A stretch of 64,000 nt of DNA from Rodentolepis nana (GCA_900617975.1 UZAE01012047.1:1-64000); one strand, 5' to 3'; shown: positions 12,946-26,820, numbered from the stretch's first letter. Numbers and translations: made by a program. Notes: generated by a model from the letters alone, not told the origin.

Positions 12946-13016
12946 TGCAGTTGTCAATGTGCACACATGCGAAGTCAGGACTGACGAGACCATTTACCAC
13001 CTATGCGCTTCCAGGG
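12946..13016 (+). CDS. Possible upstream exon of the C-clamp transcription factor
   Basis: A tentative exon. It is preceded by a pyrimidine-rich acceptor (TTATTCCCCGGCAG) and followed by GGG|GTAGAT. The open frame reads AVVNVHTCEVRTDETIYHLC then ASR and ends with one extra G. That phase fits the exon at 19156, whose first two bases (GC) need one preceding base, giving GGC (Gly). I recognise no domain. A phase match alone has a one in three chance of being accidental, and a second AG at 12949-12950 gives another possible start. Confidence 0.25.
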
Positions 13017-16000
13017 GTAGATCTAAAAAATGCCATGGTCAGTCCAGATCAGAAAGAGAGGTGGAAAGATGTGAGTTCCTTTTAAAACCACTAACCATCT
13101 GCTCAAGTCGATTGCTGCGAACAATTTCCCTAATAGGCTGGGGGGGAGTGTTAGAACCTGTGGTTTTGTTATTATTTATGCCATTAAGAATGATGCAAGG
13201 TTGGATTGCAAATGCTTTTAAGTAGGAGTAGAAGCAGGTCAAGGATCACTTGAATTGTTCACTGTATTTAAGTCCCATCATGACTTCGCGTTTCAAAGTT
13301 CAACCTTCAATGGTTTGACTCTAGATTCCTGTGTGAAGGTCCATTAGTGGGGATCAGTGCTGACTGATCGGCTGGTTGTTAGCGGCGGAGCATCAATGAA
13401 CGGAAGGCAGTTACGAAAATGTTTCTTTAGAACAAAATTAACGAATTTAGGGGGATAAATTGATGAACTTACATCCTCCTAATAAGGTTTTTATTAGATA
13501 TTTACAGTATAAGAGAGTGGAGCTATTTTTCAGTCTCGAGTTTGAGTTGAATAACTACATATGTAATTTTAAGCTTGGCTTAAAACAATCTACGTCATAA
13601 TTCTGAGTTTCGAAAGCATGTGAAGTCAAAGCTTAAAATTGTAATAAAAGAATTGCCATTTTCTGCTTTTCAACTGGAATCTTAGTAACCTTCGAGTTAA
13701 TCCATTGAGAAAATTATTACTTTATTTATTTATGATATCTTGGGAGACGTCGAGGCACCTCAAGTTTAGAGTTTTATTCTTCGAAGCTTGCATGACGCAG
13801 TGAATCGTTTTTTGTGAATATCATATAGTGTGTATACATTAACGATATAATATAGCCTATTCCATATAAGCAAGCGGATAAATAGCTACTGGAGAGCGAG
13901 AATAGTTTGCGGAAAGCGCGGTGAGATTTGCTGCTTAGAATTCAGTTCTAGTCCATTTTTATCTCGTCTCATCTCGTTAACCATATTCTGCTGCTGTATT
14001 GAACTATTTTAACAAGGACTCAAGCTTTATCTGATGTAAATTTGAGGCACTTCAGCTAGACCAAGTCTTCAAATTGACTTAAGAACTGAAATTATAAAGT
14101 GGAAGTTCTTGTTTGTCATCCCGTCTGATGAGCGGCGATTAAGTCCATAGCTCAAGAGCGTCGAATACCACTCCTCGGAAATGAGCGTAGGGATGCTTGT
14201 TTTCCCAAAAGGAATCATTAAGTCGTGGTTTTACTTTATGAGAAACCTCGCTAGCATAACTTACTATATCCAAGGTATCGATGCGTTTTGCATTCTGAAT
14301 TATTAAGTAGAAGGTTTGAACAACGAACTGACCAAATAGAAGCAATGGATTGGCGTTATTTTCCCGTTTTTGATGGAAGCTCTTTTGGTCAAAATTATCT
14401 AATAACAAGGAAAGCATAAGTTGGCTCTCAGTATCAGTGTTTTATATGCGTACTAAATTTCAAAATTCCTTTTTAAAAAGTGCAAATATTATTGTGCTCA
14501 CGAAACGTCAGTTAAATCTTTTTCATTGGTATGAATAAGACCAACTACGTTTCTTTTCGTGAGCTTGTGTTCATACATATTACCTTTTACAAATCTGACC
14601 TGCTTTTTTTCTGATGACAAAAGAAAACGTTCATCTAAATCTATCCTCTTCAAAAAGAGTATAAATTTTTCCAGATAGGATTTGATTACTCGAAAAAAGC
14701 AGCCTTTTTTGGTTCTATCTATAATTTATTGATTCCATCCATTCCAGCTTCAATTATTCAATGTAATTTTTATTGAAGCAACCGCTTTAGTCTCTCTGTT
14801 TTACTGACCACCATTTAGTTCTCAATTCCCTTTTTGTAAAGAATGTTTCTAGGCCCATAAATCAGAAAATCATGTACCTCTATACTCTTGAATTATTCAT
14901 TAAACCACGCAAAATCAGACTTCAAATTGGAAGTCATAACCTTTTGTGTTTATGAATTTTCATCGGTGATGTTTTGGATTCTCGTGGTTTGTGTTTAAAT
15001 TATGAGGTAGGGGAATGAATGGCGTAAACATGCAATGTTTTCAAAACCTAGACGTTTAGGTGACTAGTGCAAGTTTAAGGTTATGGCAACTATTTAAAAA
15101 AAGTTATTTATAAACTATAAATCCGAGCTAATAGTGGCGATAAGCGATTTCAACTTCAGTTGTATCTTGGTTGCCATAATGGAGTTAGAATAATCAATGA
15201 AGAAAATGTATGCATGTAAAAGTAACTCCAATTTTCGATGTGACAGTTCTTTGTTCCATTTTTTATTTTGTCCATCTGAAAAAAAGTTCAAGGGGGTTGG
15301 TTAGCATTATGTCTTATTTGAAAGGTAAGTTGGAGGAATTTAGTCTAAAAAGCATGCTTTCTATCAAACGCAGTGTCCCATTACTCTGAGCAATGACAGA
15401 ACGCGATTTAGAATTATGCATACAATTCAACTGGTAGCGTATGACACTGTGAATTGGCGACGCATTAATGAATAATGAAAAAACGTGACAAGTAGGGTAA
15501 ATCAAAGATTAAAATTATGGCAATTACAGCCACAATCTACATATGACTTGAAAAAAGTTGAATTTATGAGTTTTCTCTAAAGCTCGTCTAGTTATTATAT
15601 ACAACTGAGAACATTTTGCCTAATGAGTAGGAAACAGCGTGAAGCTAAACAGTATTTAATCGCTAAATTTTCATGAATGCAAATCAATAAAATTAATTGG
15701 TTTATACGTCGCTAAATATATCATTCAAGTATTGAAAGTATATGAATGTCGGGCTATTCCTTGTCTAAATAATCTATTTTCTTGAACTGCTTGTTAATTT
15801 CTACCAATTTGTCGTCTTTTTAATGGCTCTTCCTTCGATTTCTATGCGATTTATTGATTTTCCAGACTTATAGAATTTGAGACTCTGATTGCACTTAGCT
15901 GAGTGTCGTTTTCCTTCGATTGTCTCTGTATTTCCTTAAGCTCTATCTTGTTTTTACGCAATTCAACGTGATGTAGGTTACCTTGTTTTCCCAGACCTAA

Positions 16001-19000
16001 AGCTTCTTCTCTGTTGCAAGATAAAAATTAAAATTTTTAACTAGAACAGAAATTAAGAAACTATGTGGATCCATAAAAAGTTTAAAATTTTTATTAATAA
16101 GTTCGATCAAGTGATATGGTCGTTTGTGTTTTGTAGACAAGTTGTTTAAACCGTGGCGTGGCTTTTATTTCCCATTGATAACGGGACTCGTAAAGGAATT
16201 CACTCCTACTACTGTGTATATATATATTGTCTTGAATCTGCAATTAGCATCCATGACAAATTATAATTTTAATGTTGTGACTCAAAACATGTCAACTAGA
16301 AACACGAGTGAATTTCTGGTGGATTGAATTATTTTTGTGGGGAAATTAGCATTTTTGTTGACCGCATCTCGCTTCGCTTACTTTGGCGCTGCAAATAAAT
16401 CTGAAATAAACTTGTTTGTTTGTTGCACTCACAGATTGAATCAACACTTGGCAAAACCATTGAGACGCATTTTGGAACTCCAGTTTAACATCTTTAATTT
16501 TCATTTTTGAATGGTTCCATAGCTTCTTGGGAAATTTTAATTGAATGTGTTTACTAAAGCGCCAATGAAAGCTTTTACTAATTTAATTGAACCCTGCACA
16601 GTTTTGAAAATCTGTTTATTTGCTAATTCCTCCTACACTAACGTATTTCGGTTTCATTCATTAAGGCTAATAAACTACAATGAGCGCTATTGTCGGCTGA
16701 ACGATATTTGAATGGGAGATAAATTTTTCTCCTCTTGTTATTATATGATTGAGAGTTTAAATAAAAATTTTGAAATCTTTTGCTATTATTTGTTAATAAC
16801 CAACTCTAGGCCCGAACGTTTCTAAAGATTTAGATCTGCTCTAATTATGGGTTTTCCTAGAGTAGTGGGAAGGGAGGGGGGAGGGGGTGGTGGTGGTGAA
16901 ATGCAGACGGTATGTGAGATTTGGCTTCTTAACATAAAATTTATTTTATTTTATTTATTTATTTTATTTGTTTATTTTTATTTTATTTATTTTATTTTGT
17001 GTCGTGTGGCAGTTTTATTGATCAATGTTTTTCCTTCGAATTTCGTAGTTATTCCTTTATCATTGGTAAAATAATAAGTTTTTCACGCATTTGAACCTAT
17101 TTGTTCTATTTAGTTTTTAATAAAATTAATTTGATCATTTTGAATCAATGAGGTTTCTTTGATGAAAATAAAATATATGAAAGCAGTTCCATTTGACAAT
17201 CCAAATTAGTCCACTATTTAACCGTAGAAAAGGGCATCGTACATTTTTTGTTTTACAGGAGCCAAAATAAGGTCATGATTTCAACCCTACTCGAGAGTTG
17301 ACTTTTTATGAATATTTAGTTCATCCTTTTTGAAATAAGTCCGATTACTATTTTTATAGGCAGCAAAGATTGTACTTGAATGTAAGTAGATTACATTATC
17401 ATGTTGAAATCTATTGTGCTTTCATAATTCTGTCAATTACGATTTGCATAAGTGAAATATTCCATTAAAAAGTAATTGCATTTATTTTTGCTTTCCTTAA
17501 ACTTCATAGCATTTTGAGAAATAATTTCAAGTTAAAATTGCAGAGGAAGGAAATATACGCAATTATAATGTTTGCTTGCATTAAATACAACAAATTCATT
17601 AACTAAGTCTTATAAACTAAATAAACTCATTAGATGACAATAATACTTACAAGTTAAAAAAGGATCAGTGTATGTGTTACTTTCATTAAGCATATCTTTG
17701 AAATTTCCAATAGGCCTTCTCATTTGCCCGAATAGACTGTTCATATAAATTTATTTAGAAAATTATTGGCTGGGAAAATATGAATATTGAGAACAAAAGA
17801 CTTTGGAAAGAGTGGTGCTAGTTTAAAATAAACAGATGAATCTTTTCCCACTTTCAATTAAAGGCACTCAGTCGAGAAGGAATCACCTTGATTGAGTTCA
17901 AACTTATTGAAATCTCTAATCTAAGTTCAAATAGCTATTTGTGAAAGTGAGAGAGAATAGATTACCAAGTTTATAGGCTTTCAGCATGGCAGGAATCAAA
18001 CTGTAGAATCCTGAAATTTGAATTCGGCACGAATTAAACGTGTCTCAGTGAATTATTCAGTAAACCTTGACTAACCTGATGTATATCGAGGTTAAGTGAA
18101 GACCATTTCACTCCTCTGTGTGGTTGGAGTATTTTTCCCTGATTCATACATGCAAACGCATATTTTTTTGCCACTGCTTTTTGAACAATCTTCAATTGGA
18201 GAAATGAATCCACTTCGGATTTCCTTTCTAAATACGACAAAATTAGCAAAAAAACACCAGCACATGTTATCTAATTTGATTTGTACAATGGGGAAAAATG
18301 AAAGTTCTATAATGCATAAAAAACTTTAAATGAATAAAACTTGCCCAAAACATTTTTGATAATTTGTAATTGTGAACTGCTTTTATTTTCTTTTTTCAAA
18401 AGATCTTTAAAATCAAGCGATGTGCATGTATTCTTTCAATATCTGGTGTAATATACTGTATTTTATTATTTGTTTAAAGCGCTCGTGATTTATCTTAGCG
18501 CTGTTATTAATTTAATTGGGGGAAACAATTGAAGAATAAATGCTGTTCCGGTAATTCTAATGATTTCAAATTCTCTTTGTACTTTAAAACCTGAATTAGG
18601 ATGAAAATCGAATTGGTGCTATTTTTGCTCGTTATAAATATAAAATTCGAAATGTTTACTCAAACTGTAAAATGAACACGATATGGATTCTGACGTAATA
18701 TAAGGCATTGGCGTAAATTCGAAGTGCACTTACTTGCGCTTTGCAAATTCTTTTTCTCAATGCCTGTTTAGAAGATCGATTCTGTGGAAAATAATTTTTG
18801 TCTTTAAATGTTAATTAAATTGATGTTAATCAGAGATATTTCCTTTGCATTTCATTTGAGGAGCACACGGCTATGAGGTTTCCGTTATCGATTTTCACTT
18901 ACCTCCCTCTTGATACAACGTGGGATTTATCCCACGCATCAGTCTTAATTCAAGTTTCAAACGGTTGATTCTTGCACTCTCTCTTGGCTCACGTTGAATT

Positions 19001-19155
19001 TTGACTGCCAACTTATAATTCTTGACATTGGAATTTGAGTAAGCTTTGGTTGTACCCATTGGTCGCATGCTATTTAGATTACTTATTTAATGAAATTGTT
19101 TTTGAAATACCAAGTTATACTATTGAATGACAAACAAATTTCTTTTGAATTTCAG
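13017..19155. other. Putative intron or upstream non-coding sequence
   Basis: No exon is supportable in this stretch. The minus-strand open frame at 14139-14417 (92 codons) has no recognisable domain and no splice context. An ATTTT/TTTAT-rich low-complexity tract lies at about 16936-16999. Confidence 0.45.
16936..16999. repeat. TTTTA/TTTAT low-complexity repeat
   Basis: Imperfect tandem ATTTT and ATTT units over about 60 nt. Confidence 0.8.
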
Positions 19156-19850
19156 GCTCACCAGGGTCGAGCAGCAGACATCAACAACCAACGCCAATAT
19201 CAACAACCAAATCAGATGAAAGGCAGCCTTCTCCTCTCTCTACTCAATCCCACCATCCTTCCCATTCACATCTAACACCACAAGGGCCTTCAGTAGCTCA
19301 AATCTCCCTCTCTGTAGCTCCTCGCGGTTACCCAGTCGTATCTCCAAGAGAATGCAGTCTAACATCCAGTGCCGCCAGTTTTCAAGAAGCTCTACGCATT
19401 CTCTATCAAAAGCACACAGTTCCTTCAACATCGACTCGTCCCGGACCTTCCACGCTACCTCCTGTCTCAGCTCCACCCTTTCACCATCACCACCAGAAGC
19501 AGTCATTCATGACACCACACCAACATCCTCATCGCCCGACCAGTGGACATTTGAAACGATACTCTACAGATGAAGTGGAAGGAAGTGGTGGGCCGTCGTC
19601 AATAAGTCAAGACACCTTTGTAGCTGCTCTGACTGCTGCTTCGGAGAGATCACAGCCGTCGTATCCATTTCCGCGCCGACAATCTGAGTCGGGATTGTAT
19701 CAATTGGCAGAGAGAATGCAGCGATATCCACCAGGTGAACAGATGACTCTGAAAAGGGTGCGATCGGAACAACAAAGCGTGCCTTTCAGTATGCTGGGAC
19801 AACAACCGTCCAGACCACCCTTCTCATTCACTATGGTGCTAGGAGAACAA
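19156..19850 (+). CDS. C-clamp factor, penultimate coding exon
   Basis: The acceptor is TTTGAATTTCAG|GC and the donor is GAACAA|GTCAGT. The frame starting at 19158 is open for all 231 codons ([15 protein letters not shown]..., ending MVLGEQ). Low-complexity segments include HHHHQK and Ser/Pro-rich stretches. A conserved-looking block ([20 protein letters not shown], then [20 protein letters not shown]) suggests a short functional segment, but I cannot name it. Open frames on the minus strand at 19240-19506 and in the other plus frames are shadows. Confidence 0.82.
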
Positions 19851-22800
19851 GTCAGTTTTAATTTTTACCTTGATTTAAACTTTGAACCATGTAGAGAAAT
19901 GGTTTTTAACCACTTACGAGTTATAATGGCATGCAGATGCTTTGAAGAAGAGAGAATAAAGGTATTTCCGTGTCTGAAATCTCTAGCAAACTGGGGTATA
20001 GTTAGGTAGTCAAAATGCATTTGTCAAAGTGGCGGTTGCCATAGCCATCCAGTCTAGAACTTTGGATGGACACCATGGGCTGTCATTTTAATCGTTCGGC
20101 CTATTTTAGAACACGCTCTAGTATATTCTAAGAACCATTTGCTGGCTTAATTGGATGTTTAATCCAAGTTTACTAGCTTAGTGATCTTTCCAGGACCATG
20201 AATATAAGAAGCAAGCATGCCAAGTATGGAAACCTCTCAGTTGGACTTGGTAAGCGTTACAAATTTCGATTTTTCCTCCTAGCTAACTTCATGAATTGAC
20301 GCATAATTTTGGAAGTTTGATTGTCAATATTTTGTTGATTTGGCTATTCACCAGGGAGGTAGTCAGCGTGTGTATCAATCTTCTTGGAAGTCTTGAGGTC
20401 AATCCTCATCCTCTTATCTCAAATCAAGTTATAGGACATAGCTAGCCCAATTAGTTAATTTGTGGTTATTAAAGTAATAAAATCAATTTTTCCCTTAAAA
20501 TGCATTTCCTAAACCGAATTCGGGGTTCTCCATCTTTTCGATATAATCTAATCTAATTTTCCCAATAAATCTGTTCATAAACAAGAGGAATAAAGAGTGG
20601 AAGTAATCATGACCTGCTTATGTACCCGGGGATTGTAGCCAATAAACACCTCGAGCTGATACACAGAGTCCTCCAACTCGCTTTGCACGCTCGATTGCGC
20701 CGGTATGTCAAATGGCGACACGTTGCATTCGGGCTGAGAAAAGATGAGTTCTGGGGGGGGGGGAGAGGGGGTAAAAGCGGCCGATGGAGGGAGGAAAGAG
20801 GCCTAGTTTCCAAGGCATCTGGCAACCCTTACGCACCTGGTTGCATACACGAAAATGATCGCTGCTTTCAGTAGCCAGCTATTCCACTTCGTTAATTATC
20901 GCCAAGTGGTAGTTCATTATTATGGTTTGCTTTTTCCGAACTTGTATGGGTATAGTACTCAGGAATCTTTTCTATATTGAACCATCTAATGGAGCATAGA
21001 GGGTAAATGACCATGTTGCTACAATGCCCACTACTTTCTCCAAAAGCGTGGGTTGAGATTGAATATGCTAGTCTTTCTTTGGCTATTATGCTGGCAAGGA
21101 CTTAGCGAGATCGCTAGTTGAGCATGCCCTCAGTTCCTCATAAGGAACATGTCTAATGGCTTAAATAGAGTCAATAAACTGATCTGTGTTAGTCTCTGGG
21201 TGTACTGGTATCATGCCAAATTGCCAAGCGAAATACAATCCTTCCCTAAAATATGCTAATAAGGAGGTCTGGATTTCGTTTTCATGATAGGGGGGAGGTT
21301 CGCACTCAACTACTTTTTAATTTTAGTTTAGAAGGCAATATTCATTATGTTTGGACTCATAGCTATTATCTAATTCATGATATCAACCGGTAGCGTAAAA
21401 ATTCAATAATCGATAATTCAATGCATGAGGGTCGGTGTCAAGAAACTTCATTTTGATGCAACGTCTAAAAATATAATTCACGTGTATTTTCTGGTTTTCT
21501 TGCTTTCCCCAAAAGTGGTTTTTCAGATGAAAAGGCCTCATTCGCTGTCATTTTGTGTAAAGTGACAAAAGAAGACTAACTGTATGACAATGCGGTAACA
21601 TTTTTCGTTTGTGGACCCTAATTGGTTTAAATTCCTCTGTGAAAAAATGAAAATAGACTTTTGTTTTGAAATATTTTAGGGCTAATAATGAAAGAAATTT
21701 CTGTAGTCAGTATTAATTAAAGTAATGCACTTATCTTCTGAATTTTTTGACAAGAAAGACGCTTTACACGCGTTCCAGCATGTGGTCGATCATGGACAAG
21801 GATGTTACGTTTCTCCTTCCCCCCCCCCCCCTATCATATTTATTTTTATTACGGACGTAGGGTTATTTTTCCCGGATGAAAGATCGATTTCCAAAATTAA
21901 AAATGTCTGGTTAGGGAGAGACAGAGGGAAAATGGAGCGCAGTACCGCAAATGCCTCTGGTTGGAACTATTGTCGAAATCGCGCGATTTAGCTTATACCA
22001 CAAGGAGATAAAATTCTTTTGTATTTTGCAGCCGAAAACAAAGAGGCTTACGCAATTGCCTGTTTACATTATTAATTATTTAAGAAAAGCTGTCTTTTGA
22101 GGAAGGGAAAATTTTTCCTAATTTTGGCTTTTTTGCCGTTGGAAATAGCGAATAGTGCTGCCCACCAACCCTATATAGATTTGGAACGGTCCAATTTACG
22201 TATTTTTTAAATTGCTAAAACAATAGCTTGAGAAATTTACAGAAACAGCTTGAAATCAAAATGGTTTGCTATGGGCAGTTTGTGGTGTTTCCGCTTTCAG
22301 GAAACAAGTAACTAAGAATGTTTAACAATTCGTCACCAATTTTTTTATAGTCACTATTTTGCAATGACGTAAGCGTGAGCTTAATTGTTTCACTCGAAAT
22401 TCAAGGGATCATTAAGCTTTCTCTCACCATAGCGACTTAAATCTGAAGCGAGTTATAGTTGGCGGCAGTAAAATTATGGGCCACTGAAAGTCATTTGTGA
22501 GTGTGTGTATTCATTGAAGTCAGGGCAAACCAAAGCAGTTTTTGTTGATGCAATGAGTAGTTTTCTTTGAGGAATATTAGGCGGTGTGCCATCTCTCTTC
22601 AGATCATACCTGACCTTTCGATTTATTATTTGGAGAGCCATTTTCAGCTGCGTACAAATGAACAGATAATATTCACCTCAGATTTTCTTTTCAGCTTAGA
22701 CATTAACTGCAGATATCGATAAATACTTGAATGTCATGGGTCAATTTCTATTTCCAAACTTCATAAAGGGGCGATAAATGCAAACTTTCCAGTATGTTTG

Positions 22801-25015
22801 ACAGGAAAGATATTTTTGAGCAGCTTATTGGTCATGGAGAACACAGAGAGAATATATTAATAAAGTTTGATCAAGAGAGAACGTGATCAAAGGAAACAAA
22901 AGTCCAGAATGCATGAGAGTTCTTGCTTCATCTACTCGGCCTGGATAATTACAAAAAATGCTTCTCTGGGAGTTTTTGCCTGATTGATGTTAAATCATAA
23001 ATCGATATCGAATATTTTAGGTCTACCCGAGCGAAACTCTGAAGCCTTATCCTGCTTATTGAGTTTCGACGCCTCATACCTGGTCACATGAAGCCACCGA
23101 AGCATCATTTAGAACGATTAATATCCCCTATAGGAAGTTCAAATTTTTTAAATAACATTGGTTGAGCAACGGTTTTTATCTCCTCTAGAGTCTGAGTGCT
23201 GAGGGCTTTATAAGAGGTTTCAGGTATATATGCAAAGCTGCTATTTCTGTTAAAAATCGATGTACTTCTTCAAGGAAACTCAAAAGAGATCTATTAAGTG
23301 ATGCATCATGTTCTTTAAAACAAATCTTTACTAATAGTTTTGCCTATATTAGCTGATCATGACTCATAAAATATGCTAGATGCTTACATGGAGACTAGTT
23401 GTCAGTGTTCCAGGTATAAGAAGGTAGTAAATTTAGACAAACTGGACCAAGAGCTCAATGAGGTAAAGTAACCATGTGGAGAGCGAAGAGGAATAAAGAA
23501 AGAGCTCTAAAGTGTTTGTATTTACTGTAATTAAGACTAGAGGAAGACTGTACTAACGAAAATTTCAGGTTGGGCAAAATAGAATAAAGAGGCTTAAAGG
23601 TTTGCCACAATGGATGCTTCACTCTCACACTTCCCCATTGGTATATGTTGCTCACGAGGTTGCAGTTGAGTCTACTATCGACTCCCTCATAGCAACGTGA
23701 ACATCACTGCTTCTTTTAATAAAGTACCCGGATTTACAAGGAAATGCGTGTTTTACAATGCTTTACCTATCAAATTAAAGTACACTTGATCCTTGATCCT
23801 CATACAGATGGCTTGCTATTTATCTCTGTGCTAGCCTGTATTGACATAAAAATTGACTTATGATAGTATAGGGATGGTACAAATAACATAACCTATTTCA
23901 TTATTAATTGAGCATACTTATATGGTTGGTGAGCCATAGCGTTTAATGGTTGTTTCATTACTTAACGCTCGGTTATCTTTCTATTTAGCTACAATTACTC
24001 AAACAGCAGGAAGTTGAATAAAAAACTACAAACCCTAAGGATGACTTGGTAATAAGAAAATATGGAGTATTTATAATGGATAGGATGTGACAAGTGACTG
24101 GCAACCAGATTAACTTATGGTTTTATTGCAATATCAGGTACGAGTGTAAAAATCATGCGATCGATACTTCAATGCATGAGGGATGAAGTCTACAAATGCT
24201 TGTCGGTTGATAAGGCTCTATAAAATTAATTCAGCTGGGAGTGCTAAGGCATCCACTGTTTACCTAATTTGTAATCGTGTAGACACAGTTAATCAATTTA
24301 CTAGCAAAGATTTCAATAAGATTTCTCCCTTACCATAAATGTTATTTTTTTGTTTTAGGTACCTGTGGCTGATCCGGAGCAGTTAGCTCGAAATCTTCTC
24401 TTTCCACTGCTCAATGCCCCACAGCCTTTTGGAGCTACCGCAACAGTCCCCTCATCTACTTCAACACTCACCACTTCTGATCCAACAAGTGCCACCCACG
24501 TCGTCGCAACACCACGGCGTACCTCTGCCCTAGATCTTCTTTTAATGACCGAAGGGGAGGCCCTCCAATTTTCCCAGAGCATGCTTGCTGGATCAAGCCT
24601 AGCTCATCCCGAACGCCCCTCCCATCCCACTGGTTTAACTCCTTCCCTTCGATCCATCACCACCTCCACTACAACAGGTGGTTGTACCTCCCAGGTCTTC
24701 AATTTTTCCGGTTCTTCCTCAGCTACCACATCGAACGTGGTCATCACTCCTTCTTCTGTCTCCTCTTCTGCACCTGTCTATCGACCTGCTCTAAGTTCCG
24801 CAGATCCAAGTACATCCACTGCCGTTTCTGTTCCTGGTCCTTCTACTTCAACCGACTATCACACAGGTTTCCGTCGCTCTGAGGCGGCCAAGTGTAGACG
24901 GGTCTACGGCGCCGTGAATAAAAGTAGATGGTGTAAGCAATGTCGTTGGAAGAAAGCCTGCACGAGATTTCAAGGTCCCTCTCCACATCAAAAGGATCCT
25001 CCAGATTTGACATGA
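19156..25015 (+). CDS. C-clamp transcription factor, Glut4EF/ZNF395/ZNF704-like (C-terminal part)
   Basis: Two exons (19156-19850 and 24359-25015) join in phase 0 and give about 450 residues ending in a stop at 25013-25015. The first is rich in Ser, Pro, Gln and His. The C-terminus holds a C-clamp: AAKC, twelve residues, C-KQ-C, five residues (RWKKA), then CTRF. This four-Cys spacing is shared by TCF/Pangolin E-tails and by the Glut4EF/HDBP (ZNF395, ZNF704) family. The RWKKAC.RF motif and the extreme C-terminal position favour the latter. C-clamps bind GC-containing DNA, so a nuclear DNA-binding regulator is inferred. The start codon and the C2H2 finger expected in the family are not in these exons and were not found upstream, so the gene is incomplete here. 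Remarkably Ser/Thr-rich linkers separate the exons' conserved ends. Confidence 0.8.
19851..24358 (+). other. Intron of the C-clamp factor gene (4.5 kb)
   Basis: It begins GTCAGT and ends TTTTTTTGTTTTAG. I found no further exon inside. It contains a poly-G tract (20753-20763) and a poly-C tract (21819-21831); the open frames over those tracts (20607-20874, 21725-21991) are low-complexity artefacts. Confidence 0.75.
21819..21831. repeat. Poly-C tract
   Basis: Thirteen consecutive C within the intron. Confidence 0.85.
24359..25015 (+). CDS. C-clamp factor, last coding exon
   Basis: Starts [20 protein letters not shown] and ends QKDPPDLT then TGA. The middle is Ser/Thr/Pro-rich. The C-clamp lies at about 24885-24973: four Cys (spacing C-x12-C-x2-C-x5-C) with Arg/Lys-rich neighbours, matching the family signature. 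The acceptor joins the preceding exon in phase 0. The minus-strand open frame 24355-24582 and the other-frame frames are shadows. Confidence 0.85.
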   Translation, partial: VPVADPEQLARNLLFPLLNAPQPFGATATVPSSTSTLTTSDPTSATHVVATPRRTSALDLLLMTEGEALQFSQSMLAGSSLAHPERPSHPTGLTPSLRSITTSTTTGGCTSQVFNFSGSSSATTSNVVITPSSVSSSAPVYRPALSSADPSTSTAVSVPGPSTSTDYHTGFRRSEAAKCRRVYGAVNKSRWCKQCRWKKACTRFQGPSPHQKDPPDLT

Positions 25016-26392
25016 AGGATATTTAGCGCTCTTGTCTCCTCTCTCCTTCCACCCCCCCCCCCGTCTTTTTTCAGTGCCAATCACATCGTATTGTTCGATT
25101 CTTTTCCATTTACTCTCTTCACCCTCCCTCTTCTTTATACCAAATTCAATGCGCCTTTTGTATGTCTTTCAATCGTGTGCTGTACTTATTCTTTACTCTC
25201 TCTCTCTCTCTCTCCATTCTTCTTATCCTGAGCCTTCTCTAGTCATTTGAACATTTTTACTATTACTACAACAACTGCACAGCCAGAAAGCAAAGAACCA
25301 GCATCTCTAGATGCACATTCAGACTAAACCAAATCACCATTAATCCAAAAAATCGATAGTTCCTTTTTAAGCCAGGCAGCATATAGCTCTAAGTCCTCTT
25401 AACGCCCAAGTACCAACAGTAGGGTGCGAGCATACGTTGTGTTCCGTTGACTTCGGCAATCAACCAGATCTAGGTCTTTGGCTATCCACTCCTTTTAATT
25501 CTCTCTTCCTATTATTCACATTTACAATCTCTATGTCTTGTCTCCTATGAATGTTTATTTTTCCAAGGAGCCAAAATAGATTGACCTCTCAATTGCTAAA
25601 CATCACTTTCTTGTTTCACAACTAGTTCATCTCGCACACTCCACTCATCTCTTAGTGTCACCTTTATTTTTCCAGCATCGTGGGCTATCGAATCTGTAAG
25701 CGGTTTTGGTTTTTTAACTGTCACACGGACACCATATCCGTCTCTTATCGTTATTATTATTATTATTACCAACACATGCTCGAATATGTACCTATGTATT
25801 AATCTATATATCAAATCACAAAACAGACACATTCAGAACAATCTACATTGCGCTTTCATAGGATACCTCGTGAGAGTTGTCAGTTAAGGTAAAAAAGAAC
25901 TATGAATGAGCGGAAGTAGTTCATATCCAAAGTGTATCAAAACGTGCACACCAAAGTTTCCCGCGCCATTTCCTCCCTCTCAATTTCTCAATTTCACGCA
26001 GCTTGTCGTTTTCCTTCACACGCCAAATTAAGAGCCTGAAGATGCCTTCGTGCAACCAAAGACTAGAGACGTATCATTACATTGACATTCTAAGATTGTG
26101 TTTACACTGTGAAGAGTTTTTGCAGAAGACTGGACACAAAAATTGTCTATTTCTGTTCACAACCATCCCTCATTCCTTTCCTGACGACTTTTCGTATTCC
26201 ATCGCAAAGCACCATACAAACTTGCAGCGAATTGGTGCTCTTTCTTATCTTATAACCTATTTTGTGTAAACTCCTCCTTCAGTGCATTCTGAATTCATGT
26301 ATCCCCTTTCCACTTCGATTGCGCGTTTGTTCACCTCCTAATTTCCCTAATCCCTTGTGAATGCCCTCTATTCTCTCTACCACCCTATCTCT

Positions 26393-26421
26393 CTCCCTCT
26401 CTCCCTCTCTCTCTCTCTCTA
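26393..26421. repeat. (CT)n microsatellite
   Basis: A CT-rich run: CTCTCTCCCTCTCTCCCTC followed by repeated CT units. Confidence 0.8.
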
Positions 26422-26795
26422 GGATATTTCACATAATACCAAAGTTCGGTCTGTCTGAATCATATTTTCTTCACTTTATCTTCATCAAGGCAAATGGTTT
26501 ATTTGGTGCGGATATTGTGTGTGGATAGTAAGCCAGATGTTATGTATTTTATACTTATCTGTACATAAGCAACGAGTGGCCGAATAAGCTAAGTTAACTT
26601 CCAAATGAGTTTCTCACCACGCAGGCATCCTGATATAATCTCTACGTTTAAGATGATTGCTGGAAATTTTTCACTTTAGCGAGCCTGGAACTCTTCATGC
26701 CAATGTGTTCACTAGGTATCTGTAGAATACGTCATTGAACAAAGTTGTGTTTATTAGTGTTATAAAGCGGAAACTACTAAGACCACAGGTGAATG

Positions 26796-26801
26796 AATAA
26801 A
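26796..26801 (+). terminator. Candidate polyadenylation signal (AATAAA)
   Basis: A canonical hexamer on the plus strand downstream of the C-clamp factor stop, followed by a T-rich stretch (GGTGTTTTTATTATTATTCG) that could serve as a downstream element. Confidence 0.4.
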
Positions 26802-26820
26802 TGGTGTTTTTATTATTATT

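Larger units (their letters stand above)
25016..26820 (+). other. Probable 3' UTR of the C-clamp factor gene
   Basis: Pyrimidine-rich sequence with a poly-C run (25052-25062), (CT)n runs (about 25195-25213 and 26393-26421) and TAT repeats. The first AATAAA I noted downstream of the stop is at 26796. Whether the transcript extends that far needs RNA data. Confidence 0.45.

Noticed and set aside
19240..19506. 88-codon minus-strand frame
   Set aside because: Antisense shadow of the C-clamp factor exon, whose plus frame is open for 231 codons with proper splice sites.
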